Shown one piece after another: positions 20,897 to 34,122 of a stretch of DNA of 64,000 nucleotides. Below the pieces are notes generated by a model that worked only from the letters and a program-made list of their open reading frames with translations, was not told the DNA's origin and searched no databases. Each line of letters begins with the position of its first letter. Within the stretch, counting starts at the first letter, position 1. This DNA comes from Atopsyche davidsoni. Taxonomy: Eukaryota; Arthropoda; Insecta; Trichoptera; Hydrobiosidae. A program made the position numbers and the translations under genes. The DNA is taken from assembly GCA_022113835.1 (NCBI GenBank), contig JAILWY010000001.1, forward strand, positions 8,928,001-8,992,000, read 5' to 3'.

Positions 20897-22713
20897 AACT
20901 TTTACAATGAATAAAGCGGCAGCAGACGTATGGGCGGCCGTGTGTGCATACAGCTGCCAGGGGTGGCCGTATAAAAACGTTAATTTCGAGTAAGTCATGG
21001 CGGCTATTCCGCCGCCCCCGGCTGCTTAAACTTTTGTAATTTCATACTGGGAATATGAACAACTCTGCGGTGTTTCTTTCACTATTTACGAGCGATTGTG
21101 GTGGAAATTTTATGTAATGAAGTTTTCTTGGTATTCGCTTCTGTGAGCTCTTGATTTGTGGGAAGGAGGACTGCTTTCATGTTGTTCGAGCTAGTCAGCT
21201 TGGTGTTCGTGAACTTTAAAGTCTAATATCAGAACCAGTATGATCAGTCAAGTAGAACAAATGTAGAAACCCTACCAAGGCCAAAAGCTCTTTTAGGCTC
21301 TGCACAGTTATATTGTTTCTCATTGGATATTTTTGAAAAGTTAGTGATTAGAAAAAAGAGATGGATGCGCATCAATTAAGCAGCTCCAAAATATTATTTT
21401 ATAGGTCGTTAACTTAATATAAAGCACATTGTATATTTTCTATAACATTCTATACTATTTCAAAGCTTTCTATTCATCCTCTGTAAACAGAGTTATTAAA
21501 CTTACAAATTGACAAGTCAACAAACTTGAATAAATGAATACTAAATATTGATACTACAAAGATAATAAACATACAATCTTAGTAATTTCAAAATACTACT
21601 TGGCATTAATATCTTGTAAATCTCATGTCATTGAATATTCTACGGCTATTTATATCTCATTGAAAACTGAAGTTGTATTGATCAATTTATTCAATATCTC
21701 TATGTAAATATGTTGTCTACATTTAGCAATTATTTAAATACTATTTATTACTTTTTAATAGGTCCCTGCGCATGTAAATTTAAATTATAATAAAAAAAAT
21801 GCTAACATACTTTTGAATTATTGCATGTTAAACATAAATCTGTTTCATTTTTCATCCAGCATTTGGCACGTATGCTCATTTTTATAATCTTCATATATTT
21901 TCTTCTTGGTGACAGAAAGATATCCAGTTAAACTCCTTACAAGTTTAAAGTGCTTATCATATCTCAGTTTTGTTCACAATAGTGAAAGATAAAAAAGGAC
22001 AATGATAAATGTGACGGGTTTCCATGGCATATCATCACATCACGAGATAGCACGTTGGGAGCAAGACAAGCGCTATATCAACAAACATAATATCTGTATT
22101 TTATTTTCCTCAAAAGAACACCGATATGTGATTTTTTCTTTTGGAATTTTGCTGGCTGATTAATAAATAATAATTATAATTCAATAAACGGAGTTCATTT
22201 ACCAAATGACTATTGGATAGACAGGCTTATTTATGTATCGGCACAGTCTTGGTGTAACTTGTATGAAAACACGCATGTTATAGAGCGTGTATAAATAATG
22301 CAAGTCATGCTTCGGGGATACGGTTTCCACGTGAATGCGAAATGCATAACAAACTCTATGACCCTTGTAGGGTATGAAGCCGCAATCTGCTGGTATGAGT
22401 TTGAGCAGATGACGGAGAACACGAAATCAACCAAGTTCCACCGCGCTCGAGCCTCGGGCTAGAACATAAACTCGGGGGGGATGTTCTCCCCCTGGTAAAC
22501 GCCCTCAGCACGTGACACTCATAAAAAAGTCAAAATAGATATATTCTAGTTTTTTTTACTTATTTTTAATGACAGTTTAAAAACGGTTACGTAAAGACTC
22601 TGCGTCATAGCATAAATTTTATTTGCAGAAAATTATTATTTTCAAGTTAATAAATTACTACAAGTAACTAAAAATTCAATATTTGTGACAGAGAATTGGT
22701 GGAATTCCATTTT

Positions 22714-22770
22714 AATATTTTAAATAATAAGTAAAATACTTGTGTGATTTTACTTATTATTTAAAATATT
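22714..22770. repeat. Perfect 24-bp-stem AT-rich hairpin
   Basis: Arm 22714-22737 (AATATTTTAAATAATAAGTA plus AAAT) is the exact reverse complement of 22747-22770. The loop is ACTTGTGTG. Perfect pairing suggests a recent foldback or palindromic element rather than a conserved miRNA. Confidence 0.75.
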
Positions 22771-25030
22771 ACAAGTAACCAAGCAAAGAACTACCATAAT
22801 TGCTAGAAAAATTATCAACTACAAATATAATGTATGATGGTTTCCCCAATAACAGATCTTTTTGTTGTTCTATAATTTATAAGTAATCATAATAATTATT
22901 CAAAATATTTTTTTTATCATTTACTGTACAATTGTGGTTATTTTTAATATTACGATGCTTGAACATCCAATTAAATATAAAAACTCTTTTTTAGATTAGA
23001 TTTATTTAAAAATACAAAGTCTTTTATAAAAGCCTTTGACGAGAGTCAATAATTGTAAGAGGCATATTATTTCTTATAAACCAAGGAACCTGTTAACTTA
23101 TCAGAAACTACCGCCATGCTTTTAACTCTTTTTTACACTTGAAATCTGCTATGCGGCAAAAATTGTTGTTTTTGTGCCCACAGTTTTGAAACATTAAAAA
23201 AAGCTGCCTCAAAGAAGTATTTTTTTTAAACATAAAATTCAAGAAAAACTATACACAAAAGAAATCAAAACGAAAAATCACTTACAGACAATTGTTTCTT
23301 TGTGGTTTCTGGAAAAATATGCAAAAAATAGTTTTACCAATTCAAAATTGACGTAAAGAGTACAATAGTTTAAACATGACACTAACAGTATATTTAAAAT
23401 ATATAGTAATTTACCTCTATAATAAATAAGGTACAAGTCTTCAAAAGTTGAAAATTCAACGATTGTCAGTCAGAATAATCTATTTTTTGATGGAAGCCAA
23501 CTTATTGATATACAAATTACTATATATTAGAATTCCAAAATATTATTTAGTCAAGTGTAATTAATAAAATGGTTTATACGGAGAAAGAGCTGTCACTTAA
23601 ATAAATTAAAAACATTTTGTAAACTAACTTAATTTATAGTGTAGTGTAGTTCTATAATTTTATTTTTAATATTTTAATAATCATATTAATAAATACCATG
23701 TCTCAAGTCAATGTTGAATGAGGGTAAAGTAAAGTATCATCAGCATCAAATATATAAATCAAATAAAATTTTCAGTTATGTGACCTTTTCAGTAAATAAT
23801 ATTAGGGGTAGGTCTTCAGTAGAATAACATCCCCTAATTTATGTTAAACGTGTCAATCTTGCAAAATGATCATGACTAACAGCATGCTACAGTCACACGA
23901 ACAATTTTAATTGAAAATACAAAACAAAGACCGAAAAAGTAAAAGAGGTGTAGACATGTTAATTTATTCTAAAGGTGAAATTATACTCCACGAAATTTAT
24001 GCAATGTCATTCGGTTAATTTAGAAGTTGAAAATCATTCCCGCAACCCACACTATATATCAACGCACTAACACAAAATAACCCTTTTTTGTTTCATTAAT
24101 ATTCATCTAATGAAAAAAACGAGTCCATTTTAATGATAAATTTGTTTGTATGTAATGAAAAATCTAAGGTATCTGTAAAAGCGTAAAATTTAACTACAGA
24201 TATATCATAAGTGTATAAAAATTGAATTAAGTTATTCTGAATAATATATAGACTATTTTAAATAATTATAGTATATTTAGAACAAAGATCACAATACATG
24301 ATAGAGATATTTAAAAAAACATTCGATGTCTATAAAAAAATGATTCAGTAAAGAAGTAGTCAGGTGAACCTAAAATTAATTTTCCTTTTAGGCATCAATA
24401 TGAATTGATTAAAGCATGTTTCAATCACCTGTATTTATGATCTAAATGTTAATTCATAACTGAACTCCAATATCAAATAGTAAGCAGTTTTTTTAACACA
24501 ACCAAAATGTAGAATATTTGTGATATTCAATCTATTTTTGTTTGAGATTATCATACGTTTATCATATTAGTAAGCCACAAATATCCCTGCAGACACTGAG
24601 CGCCATATTGTCTACATGTGCGGCACAAGAACCCTCACATATACTAGATACAGACTCTGCTCTCAGTTCACACATATACCTGTGTAAACAGGTTCCCATC
24701 CACTAGTTACTCTGGTTGGAAAAGTTTTCTTCTGATTCAGCGAACATAGAATTGCGGTTCGTGATCTAATAACTGTAATGTTTGAACTGCACGTATTTCA
24801 TTTTATACTCCACACTACGGAGATCACGCCTGCAAATTGTGAATATGTTGTTTTATACGCGGAGCAAAGTTTTAACATTAACGATGGCCGCCACCAAGAA
24901 TCCTTGAACAAAGATAGAATAGTTTAGTATCAATGACTTCTCAACGAGTTATCAATAAGTTGTAATCTAACTTAGAAATAAAATAAAAAATTAATTGTGT
25001 AATGTGCGGTATTTTTTTATAAATAGAAAG

Positions 25031-25640
25031 TCTATCTGATATTTATTGATATAAGTTTGGTGAAAGCTCTGTGTGAGTCTATCTGCTCTTGTTAGGTTAA
25101 TGTAAATAAAGTTAATGCAACTCGAAAATCTATTTAATATTATTGACTTGGTTAAGTCAATAACCATATTATTATTATTATTATTATTGTTGTCTCATAT
25201 TATTTTGCTGATATAAGTAAAGTGAAAGCTAAAAAAAAGTCTATAAGGTTTAGTAAAGCCCATGTCAAAGGCTACATTTAAGATATAAATGAAATTAAAG
25301 TCCCGAGAACGTCTAATTGATAGTATTTTGTTGATATAAATAAAGTAAACGCTATGTAAAAGTCTATCTGATATAGTAAGGTTGATGTAAGTGAAGTAAA
25401 AACTATGTGAAAGTCTATCTAATATTATAAGTAGCTGTATGTAGGGTCCTCGAAAACGTATTTAATATTATTGACTTGATATAAGTATCTATGATATTAT
25501 TGGGTTGATTTAAGTTAAGCGAAAGTCTATCTAATAAAATCAGGTTGACACATCAAAATGAAAATATTTTTAACACTATTTGGTTGATAAAATCTATGTT
25601 AAGATCTTCTTGATATTATTTATTTAATGAAAGAAGAGTG
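25031..25640. repeat. Degenerate minisatellite, unit about 51 bp
   Basis: The phrase GTCTATCTGATATTATTGG, then GTTGATATAAGTAAAGTGAA and AGCTATGTGAAA, recurs about ten times with substitutions and indels. Clear unit starts (GTCTATCT or close variants) are near 25031, 25077, 25362, 25412 and 25524. An ATT microsatellite (25168-25188) has expanded inside one unit. It is not coding: stops fall in every frame. Confidence 0.65.
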
Positions 25641-26439
25641 GATACGACACAATAAAGCTATTTTTAACCATGATTGCGCTTGGTCTTATGTCGTCAAACC
25701 CGTCAAAGAAACATTAAAATTGCTTGGATGCAATGTTGGAGCATCTTTTCTGGTGGATATGTCTCTTGTAAACTCTTTTATCTCGTGAATATTAAAACTT
25801 ACACCCCTACTAATGCAAATACTTATAGTTTTAAAAAACTTGTGAAAAAAATCTGCAGCCACGCGGAACAATTTATTGTCACTATTGGCGAACACAGTTT
25901 GGATAGGTTCTTTGTTGTAAAGTTGTTATTCAATTAAGTTTTGGTGTTAAATTAGTTTGAATTCTGTATAGGGTAGTTCGAAGGGTATCCCAGCGGCCGC
26001 GCAGATCGATGGGACTAATTGATAAAAAGGACCCACCCTGGAGTTGAGATCCAAACATATGTAAAACTAGCTCCTAAAAGCTAAAATTACTTTGAAAGTG
26101 AAGACTGAATTCTGCATAATTACGGCATTGCAGTAAACAAGAGGTTTTGAATAATTATAAGAGTAGAACGTGAAATAATATTTGCTTCAATTGATAGAAA
26201 CGCTGTTAGAGCCAAGGAGAGCGTAAAGAAATAAGTATTGCTATCGAGGAATCTGCATTATTTAAAAATGTTCATGAAATTAAGTTTAAAATCAACGCAT
26301 CTAAAAAAATGTATCCACTGTTCTGGAATTATTTTATACCGCACTCTAAAATATTTTAAATTGTAAATGAATATACTCAGTTTTATTTTAAAATAATCAA
26401 AAATCAGTCTCAAAAGCAGATTCAAAGGGATGTTTTGGG

Positions 26440-26610
26440 AATACTGGTGTAATGGCGGATTGGGGCGCGAGACTGGATGGAGAGAGGATCTATTTCCTGG
26501 CGTCACTACAGGCGGCTGGGCTTCCGCCTGTCTCCATAAAACACCCCGCCACGTTCATCTGAACAGCCATTGTTTTTACCTGTGTATACTTCCCCTAATC
26601 TATCCCTTTG
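26440..26610. promoter_or_regulatory. GC islet with a perfect hairpin and a Sox-like site
   Basis: ACAGGCGG (26508-26515) and CCGCCTGT (26524-26531) form a perfect 8-bp stem around CTGGGCTT. CTCCATAAAACACC follows, then GCCATTGTTTTT, whose CCATTGT is the Sox core. No gene is recognised. Confidence 0.3.
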
Positions 26611-29600
26611 CCGCATAGAGGGGCAAGAACGAAAGAAAAACGTTGCATTTTTTAAGCCGTTTTATCATCATTTGATTCAGTGCTTTTTATCAAAAGAGAA
26701 AAATTAAGTATGAATAATGGTTGCTTTGGAAGACACATAAGAAGAGAAAAGAGACGATATATATATATAGTAGCGGGAAAGACAATTTTTTTACATTTGT
26801 TCTTACAATTGCGTATATAAATCAAAGTAATCAAAATTACTGATGAAAATATATCTTTATTTGACACCAATAAGTTTGAGTTAGGATCTCTTTTAACTAT
26901 GCTGGTTATTGATTTTTTTATAAATTAAAATTACGAGCGTGGTAAAATTTAAACGGAGTCTTAACAAGGAGGCAGATAAGCATCCAATTTTCTTCGCTGC
27001 AAAGACCACAAGTTTATTTAATAAACAAGTTATAACTCTTTTAAATAATTATATGGCTTAAAGCAAAAAATACTTAATAAGTTATACACGTCTATCATGA
27101 TGTATTAAGTTTGTTTAGTTCAGAGTTAAAGTGCGATAAATATTAGTAAATATGCAGCATTGTCCAGGGCTTACTTTGTATAGAGAATAATTAATTCCCA
27201 AAGTTATTTTCAATTATGAATTCTTTAAAACGTAAGCATAGTTTGGCCGTTGTACGTATAAAGTATTTAATCTTCACGGCTCGCCGGGATGAGTAGGGCA
27301 GGCCAGAAAGTTTTGGACAGGATCGATTCGCTTAGTATTCCGAACAAGGCCCAAACAAATCCGATAGTTCCTCTGTCATCTGTCATTTTATTCAGCGGAA
27401 ATTATGATTCTAAAATTACGGAAAATACTTTAAAGATAAGAAGAAAGCCTCTTCTATAAATAAACCAAAGCAGAACACAAGCAGAATGATAAACCTTTTG
27501 TCAGCATTTTTTCAGAAGTAAATATTAATACGAGGGAATCTCATACCGCGCTTTTGAGTTTACTTGTACTAACTAAGTGGTAGTTAAATAAAAAATCAGG
27601 AAGTAAAAACACGATAAAAAGAAGAAAAAAAAACGATACAGTAGCAAATTTTGAATTACATTGCAAATTACCTCCCTTAGCCATTCGGCGAACCCTTCAA
27701 TAAATAAAATATAATATTAGCTTTCGCAAACCGCTAGTGAATATGAAACATAAATTCCGTGTAATATATTCATGAATTTCTAAGCAATTAGGTTATCCAT
27801 CTTTTTAACAAGCCAAAACCTCTGTTTGGCCTTTCTTCATATATTCATCAAACAAAATGGAAATTAGATGCAAATCCCATCTACACTTAAATTGCTCTCC
27901 AGCGCTATTTACTAAGTTGGAATATTTTTATAAGGCTGGATTCAAGCGTATTTTCAATGCCAAGGCTGTATACTTTCTTAAATATATTTTTGTTTTACGC
28001 AATTAATAAAACATTTCTTGAACCTTATTACAATTTATGAATAGAAATATATTTGCACAGAACCCGAGATTATTGGCTCAGAAGATTTAATAAGAATAAG
28101 AAAACGGTAACCGTGAATATGAACTTTTCTCCGAGAGCTGTACGGGTGATTCTTATTACGACATGAACGAAAATAATTTATTTATTTACTTTATTAAGAA
28201 AATGGGTCGATCGGTGTCGGAGCACGAGAGTTTCTTTGGCGTTTCTCAAATGAAAGTGAGAAAAACAAAGCACGAAAGAAAGATAAAAACAAAGAAGGGA
28301 CAAAATGACAGATGTGAAAAGATATGCAAGCGATAGCCGAGTTCGTACAATGATTTAAGTGCTAAGTCTCAAGAAATTGTTAAGCCAATGGGATAAGTAA
28401 GATCAGCAGGCCCATGTTAGATGTAATAGAAGAGCGTTAACAAAGAAATGTTTTTTAAAATGGAGAATTTTAAATAGCAATTGAAGCAAACAATACTACA
28501 GTTAAAAGTAATCAGAGATTCGGATTTATCGTGTTTACGAGGGTGGCCTTGACATATCGATATGAAAACTGAAAATATCATGAATGTCACGTTTCAGGAG
28601 CGGGGATATATTTTTTTAAATTTATGTCTTCCCAGATATGTCTGAAGTTGTCACGACATTGACAAAGGTTGGAACTAATTTTGAAGTCGGTCTCCAGAGG
28701 GATATTAGGGATTTTCCAGCACACTTAGAGCTTTTTTCGGGACATTAGTTTTTGCTGTGAATTATGAACGGAGAATTTTTTTCGATTCGCGGCTTTCGGA
28801 ATTCTAAAGAAACCCTCCAGAAACTATATAGGAATTTCATGAAATATTTAAAATTGTTCTTGCTGGTTTTGCAAGTTCGGTCCGATGGTAATTATCTACA
28901 GAAAAAATGTGTTTGCCTTTTAAATTTTGTGTATTGTTATATTTTTGTACACGGTCTGTATATTATCATAAATTGTCTAAAAAATATAAGGTTTCATATA
29001 TCATTGCATGAAGGTTATTAATCAAAGGGAGCATACCCTGGCTAGCTACACTTTATGATATCTCCAGCATAATACGGAATGTTCAGGATGAAAATATTAC
29101 TCAAAAGGTTTCCTCCACGCAGATACGCAATATTATAATAACCATAAATAATATTAATCCACTATTGTAGTAAGCTTGGATAGGTTGTATTATGAGAGAA
29201 ATATTTTAATATTTCAGGAAATTCATTTTATAATAATTTATATGAAAAAAAAATTTGGAACCTTTGCAAAGAAATTTAAATTTTTGCATTTTTTGAGATT
29301 AGTTTATCCATAATTTTACTGTTAAAGTTAAGTTTATTATTAAGGGGATGAAATTAAAAAATAATGCACTTTAAAGTAGTTTTTGCATCAAGCATACACT
29401 GTACAAAATAACATTCTTTACATGGCTGGGACATGCAGAAAATAATATCACAAAAATATGTTTTCTCTTTAAAAGTTTTTTTGCGTTTAACTGTGCAGTT
29501 AGAAATGTACGAGAGATTTTGTGGTCTCAATTTACAGTAAGAATTAACTTTTTAAAGAGGATGCGATTTTTAAGAGCTCGCATTAAATTTCACGGACTTA

Positions 29601-29689
29601 AAATTAATATTTTTAAGAAAAGTAATATCTATTCAAGAAACACACTCAACGCGAGCATCTAAGCGTCAAATTTCCTTATACCGAAATTC

Positions 29690-30060
29690 ATGTTAATGCT
29701 GGCAATTCGGTGATTCAGTTACATCTATGCGGAGCTCGAAAGCGCATTCCGCTTCCATGACGGCTCCCCGCGCATAACGAAGGCTTGTCTCCGGCCATTT
29801 CGTCGCCATAAAACGTTTCTCGTAGCCAACTAGCCGCCACGACTCGCAGCTGGCAACCCACAAAGCTTTGTGGCCAGCGCGCTGGATGTCATTACTGAAT
29901 GTCCGCCGTGGCCGTCCTGTTTCTATTATTGCAGGCAGCCTCGTGCCATTAGACGTACAGATCCATTGTTGGGGCTCTTCTAGGAGAGTGCCGCGGCGGC
30001 TGTGCGAATGTTCATATTCTCGTGAAGTCCGCAAGGTATAAAAGAGCCTTCGCCAGGGAG
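29690..30060. promoter_or_regulatory. Long GC-rich islet of unknown function
   Basis: About 370 bp of clearly GC-richer sequence, open for 124 codons on the minus strand (30067-29693). The translation is rich in R, E and T, with no motif I know. There is no good acceptor or donor in frame with the cadherin exons, so I treat it as non-coding. It contains several GCCGCCA, CGCCATAAAACG and GCGCGC words. It is the longest such islet in this intron and the best of them to test for conservation. Confidence 0.3.
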
Positions 30061-31486
30061 CGAACAATAGTTCTTTGAAAATTCACTGAGTGACATTACG
30101 GCAAAATACCAAGCAATACATAATTACATTAAAATAGTCTGGCTGGAGCAAAATCATAATGTGCGGTTTGATAATGCGATTTGATGTTAACAAAACGAGT
30201 TATGTTCGAATATACTAAAAACAGTAAATGAAAAATGGAGATACACACGCTGTTTATATCTGTTACGAGTTTAAAATGTTCCCAGTAGACTCTACAATGT
30301 GTATATTTTGCGATAAACAAAAAATAATAACGCGGGAATAGGTTTAATTTTCTCTCAACTCAATTTTAATTACGAATATATCCAACCGTGCTCTAATTAA
30401 TGTGCTTAAAACTTCACGTGGTAGGCTTCAAACAAGAGAGGATTGGTTGCAAAGGACTGTATTATTTTAAATTAGAAGTAATGTTCGTAATGTGGAATAT
30501 ATTTTAATAATAAAAAAAACTACATATATTGCTTCGCGTAACAAATTACAAGAGCCTAACGCTTATGTTTTACAAAAGAAATACTAATGTGTTGTATTAT
30601 ATATACCAATTACTAGCACGCACAAAAATGCGCGCTGCATTGTTCCAGCTATATAAATAAGTATTAATCTGTTGAAAATCATTTAAAGACGTAAAAATAG
30701 TTCTCAAAAACTGCTTTTCAATTCCGTGGTTAGAACTTTAATCTATATTAAAATTGTTTACAGATAATTGAAATTAAAAAAATGCTGTGTGTTATTTCTG
30801 TATTCAATTCGGTAAACGTTGAGAATGTATCTATTCGGATACTTATCAGTACTTTATTTCACCTGTCTATAATCCGCTTGCAACCAGGAAAGTATTAAAT
30901 AGCTTTTAACTTATTTTAATTGTTTTTAACTTGAGATAAAAAATAAAATAAAATTCCGCTGTTTTGTAGCAAAATGCAAGATGCGGGTCCATTTTCAATA
31001 ATCAAATAATTAACACAAATATTTGGCTTTGAGATTTTTTGATACTCACATCACACCGCTGATGTCACACCTCAAACTGACATGAATTTCATAGTACTAT
31101 TATAATATACTATATGTACGTATCATTTATAAATTAATGAGCAATACAAATATCAAAAATCCAATTTGAAATACAGCGCCACGTCGGGACTTCCCTGAGA
31201 GACATCCCACGTTTCTTTCGAGACCGAGATGTCTCAATACATAAATAAAACAATACGTCTAGCGTCTAGTCGGAGCACGATTATCCATAGTCATTTTTTA
31301 AAGAATCCGGGCTGCACGCTTATCCGAGTCTCCCGAAGGCCGCCGCCTTACGTAAAGTCTCAGCTGACACATTAGCCGGCCGGGCGACCGAATCGTCCCT
31401 TCGGAGCGGTCGGTCGTCGGGTTTCTTTTGAAATCGGAGAATTCCGGGTGAACCTGCGGAGGAATGTGGTCCTTCGGGCCCCTTAC

Positions 31487-31593
31487 CTTGACGCAGGAGT
31501 GGAGCGGCACGACGCCCTGGTCCTGGGCGCACACGGTCAGCCAGTAGTGGTCCCGTGACTCGGCGTCCAGCATGAACATGGTGCGGATCAGGC
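31487..31593 (-). CDS. kug: Fat-like cadherin, internal exon (first in transcript order in this window)
   Basis: This 107-bp exon follows acceptor tctcttgtccccag and precedes donor GTAAGG. Its first two bases (GC) complete a codon begun in an exon beyond the window, and it ends at AAG in phase 0, matching the start of exon 18502-18706. The peptide GLIRTMFMLDAESRD, then HYWLTVCAQDQGVVPLHSC and VK, is the second half of a cadherin repeat. The HYWLTV...GVVPL wording continuing into VYI-VED is a recognisable Fat-like (FAT1-3) signature. LDAE stands where LDRE is usual, and AQDQG replaces the calcium-site A-T-D-x-G. The remaining residues of this repeat must come from an upstream exon that I could not find in 31594-64000. 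Confidence 0.9.
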
Positions 31594-34090
31594 CTGGGGA
31601 CAAGAGAGAAAAATCAATCGCAACCAACTATAATAAATGAGCTGTAGCTGTATCGAAACCCAATCGGTTTTATGGAACTCTTAAGTGTAATCATTTTTAC
31701 GTGCAACATGAACTTGATTGATATTAATAAATATTTATTTTCAAGAACGGTAGACCAGTATGTGATTCTGCAAAAAGTTTAATATCCACAATATAAAGTC
31801 TTTTTTAAATAACATGATTACTAAATATTTTCTGAATTGGCAAATAAACACTACACAATAATTAATAATAACAACAGTTAAATAATAATAGTAATGAGGT
31901 TCCATATAAAATCAATATATTGCACTTATTTGATTTGAAATAAAGAAACGTCATTTGCTTTCAGAATTAGTCTGTAAAAAAAAGTAAAAGTAAAGACACT
32001 ACCACAAAAAACATAATATTTTATTATACGCAATAAGTCCGCGTCCTATCATCATATCCTTTAAATCATCTTGCAAAAAAAAACTATTTTAAAACATGTA
32101 TTATTACGTCGAGATAACCAAATTATGTATAGCTAAATTAAGTTTCTATGTAACTTATCAAACACACCAACATATTTAGTATAAAAATATAAATTATTCT
32201 CAAATAAATTTATTTATGTAAAATTTTAATGTTTATTTGGAAAATTGAGGTATTTCGAAAAAATAATTTAAGCTAAAACAAGCTGTGCATAAAAATCGAT
32301 CATGATCATTTATGAAATTATTTATTTTGTTAATATCTATAAAATTTAATGAGACAAAAATTTAAACCGTTTAAAAGAACAGTTTTCCCAGTTTCCCTAC
32401 AAGACCCTTCAAATAATTGGATTAATTTATTAACGTGGGAGTAAAATTTGCTAATCGATGTCAAAAAGATGATTAAAACAAGTGTAGTATTATGGGTTGA
32501 AAATTTAAAACTAACTTCGGAAAAGGTATTATCTGCGTAGGTATACTCGGTTCCACGGATACCCTCAATTTAAAAGTTTATCACATGACGAGAGAGGTTT
32601 TTGTTTTTCTGAATTCTGTCACGAGTTTGCAGAGCGAGAACAAAGGATTTCTTTTCAATCGACTAATTGCCGCTAAGGCCTTCTATTGTTCTTAGCGAGG
32701 ACTTCTCCCTGGGAGGGATTCTCTCTTCACGCCTCTCCACTTGTGCCAACATCAAGCAGGAAAAGACAATCAAACTGTTGATATTTCCACTCAGGCGGGC
32801 GTAACGGAATGAACTATCTTGCAAAAAATAGATTTGTGTACTCTCTTCGTGACGGAGATGTATGAGGAAGGCTCTGGGTGAACTGTACTGAATATTGGTG
32901 TTAAAAAATCAATAAAAATTTACGTGCGCCAACAGTTTTCTTACGGCACGTGTCGTTGATTGACACTTTTTCTTATCTAACGATTGAATTTCGGATAGTC
33001 GTGATTTAAGGCTGGCAATATTAGCGGTGTTTAATATACACGAGGATGTTTTATGTAAATAAGTGACAACATATTAAATTTTATAGCAGGTTATTTATAT
33101 CGATTACACGATAAAAAGAGTAATGGGCCGGTAATCCATACCGATGCGCCGTATAACCTTTGTGTTAATTTAATGCTTTTTAGTTATAACGATAACAATG
33201 AACCGATAGTAGGCCATTACAGAATGTCTAGATTATCTGTTTATAAAGGCATTAAAAATCTATATTAAATCACCGGTTAAAAATGTATACGTTGTGTTAT
33301 TGTACATATTCACGATAAAGCTTTGCAACCAACTTTTATTATACTACTATAAGAAATATACTATGAGTGTGCTTAATACCGTGTTTTAAATATAAAAAAG
33401 ACTGGTTGTTAGTGATTACTGGCATAAATTTTATTTTGACATGGGAATTTAACAATATTTGTATAATCTTTACAATTAGTAATTAACTTTTTTAATACTC
33501 TGACTCAATATTATGTGAAATAGTGTGTGAAATATTTTGTATGAATATTGTATAGAACTTATTATATAAATTTTTAGTAATGAAATTGTAGTAAAATTTA
33601 AATCGATTGAAACAATGTAAAGCGCAGCATCAGCTGTTTTACTATTTCTAAATATGCTTGCTAAGAGTTTGGTAAAATGAAAGCACAAAAAGATGTATCA
33701 ATATACTTAAAAATATAATATGTTCTTTATATTAGAAATAAAAGGTTAGTAGACTGATATTTGGACACTTGACTTTTAAACTTTCACATTTTGTGAAAAA
33801 AAATCAACAGCTCTTACTACTTGACTGTGAAGCTATGAAACAATAAACGAATGAGCACAGCGCACATTATTAAAGAGACAATAGAAGCGCATTATCAACA
33901 GTAAGTCGAGGAAAAAATAGCTCAGTCCCGAAATAATCATTCCATTATGGTTTTAGCTGAGCGAGAAGGAATAAAAATATACACCGGGAGAGTTTTCCGC
34001 TTTTGTTTCAGGGAGTTAGGACCAATTAGTCTCAGGTGTGGGGATTAACTTTAATTGGCGTCGGTTGAGTGTCAGTTTAATGGTGGTTGA

Positions 34091-34122
34091 GGGGAGGGCG
34101 GGGTTATGGGGTAGGGGAGGGG
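34091..34122 (+). other. Six-run G-quadruplex motif
   Basis: The plus strand reads GGGG-A-GGG-C-GGGG-TTAT-GGGG-TA-GGGG-A-GGGG. Six runs with loops of one to four bases make this the strongest G4 motif in the window. It lies on the template strand for the cadherin gene, inside a GC islet (34080-34350) that also holds TTAATTAGGAATTAATAAAT near its right end. Confidence 0.75.

Larger units (their letters stand above)
18707..31486 (-). other. kug: Intron between exons 31487-31593 and 18502-18706 (12.8 kb, phase 0)
   Basis: The donor is GTAAGG at 31486 and the acceptor TTTCAG at 18707. It holds the tRNA-like palindrome, a pyrimidine tract at 20.8 kb, a hairpin at 22.7 kb, a minisatellite at 25.0-25.6 kb and a few GC islets. 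In 19410-20750, 21030-22430, 22770-25030, 25650-26430, 26620-29690 and 30070-31180 I see AT-rich sequence with nothing I can support as a gene. The stretch 31190-31480, just inside the donor, is GC-rich with short hairpins such as GAGACATC/GATGTCTC (about 31199-31235). Confidence 0.85.

Noticed and set aside
31445..31470. GGTGAACCTGCGGAGGA-like match to the 3' end of 18S rRNA
   Set aside because: The match is short (about 17 bases with one gap), and the neighbouring sequence does not continue as rRNA or ITS. It lies in the normal donor-proximal intron.
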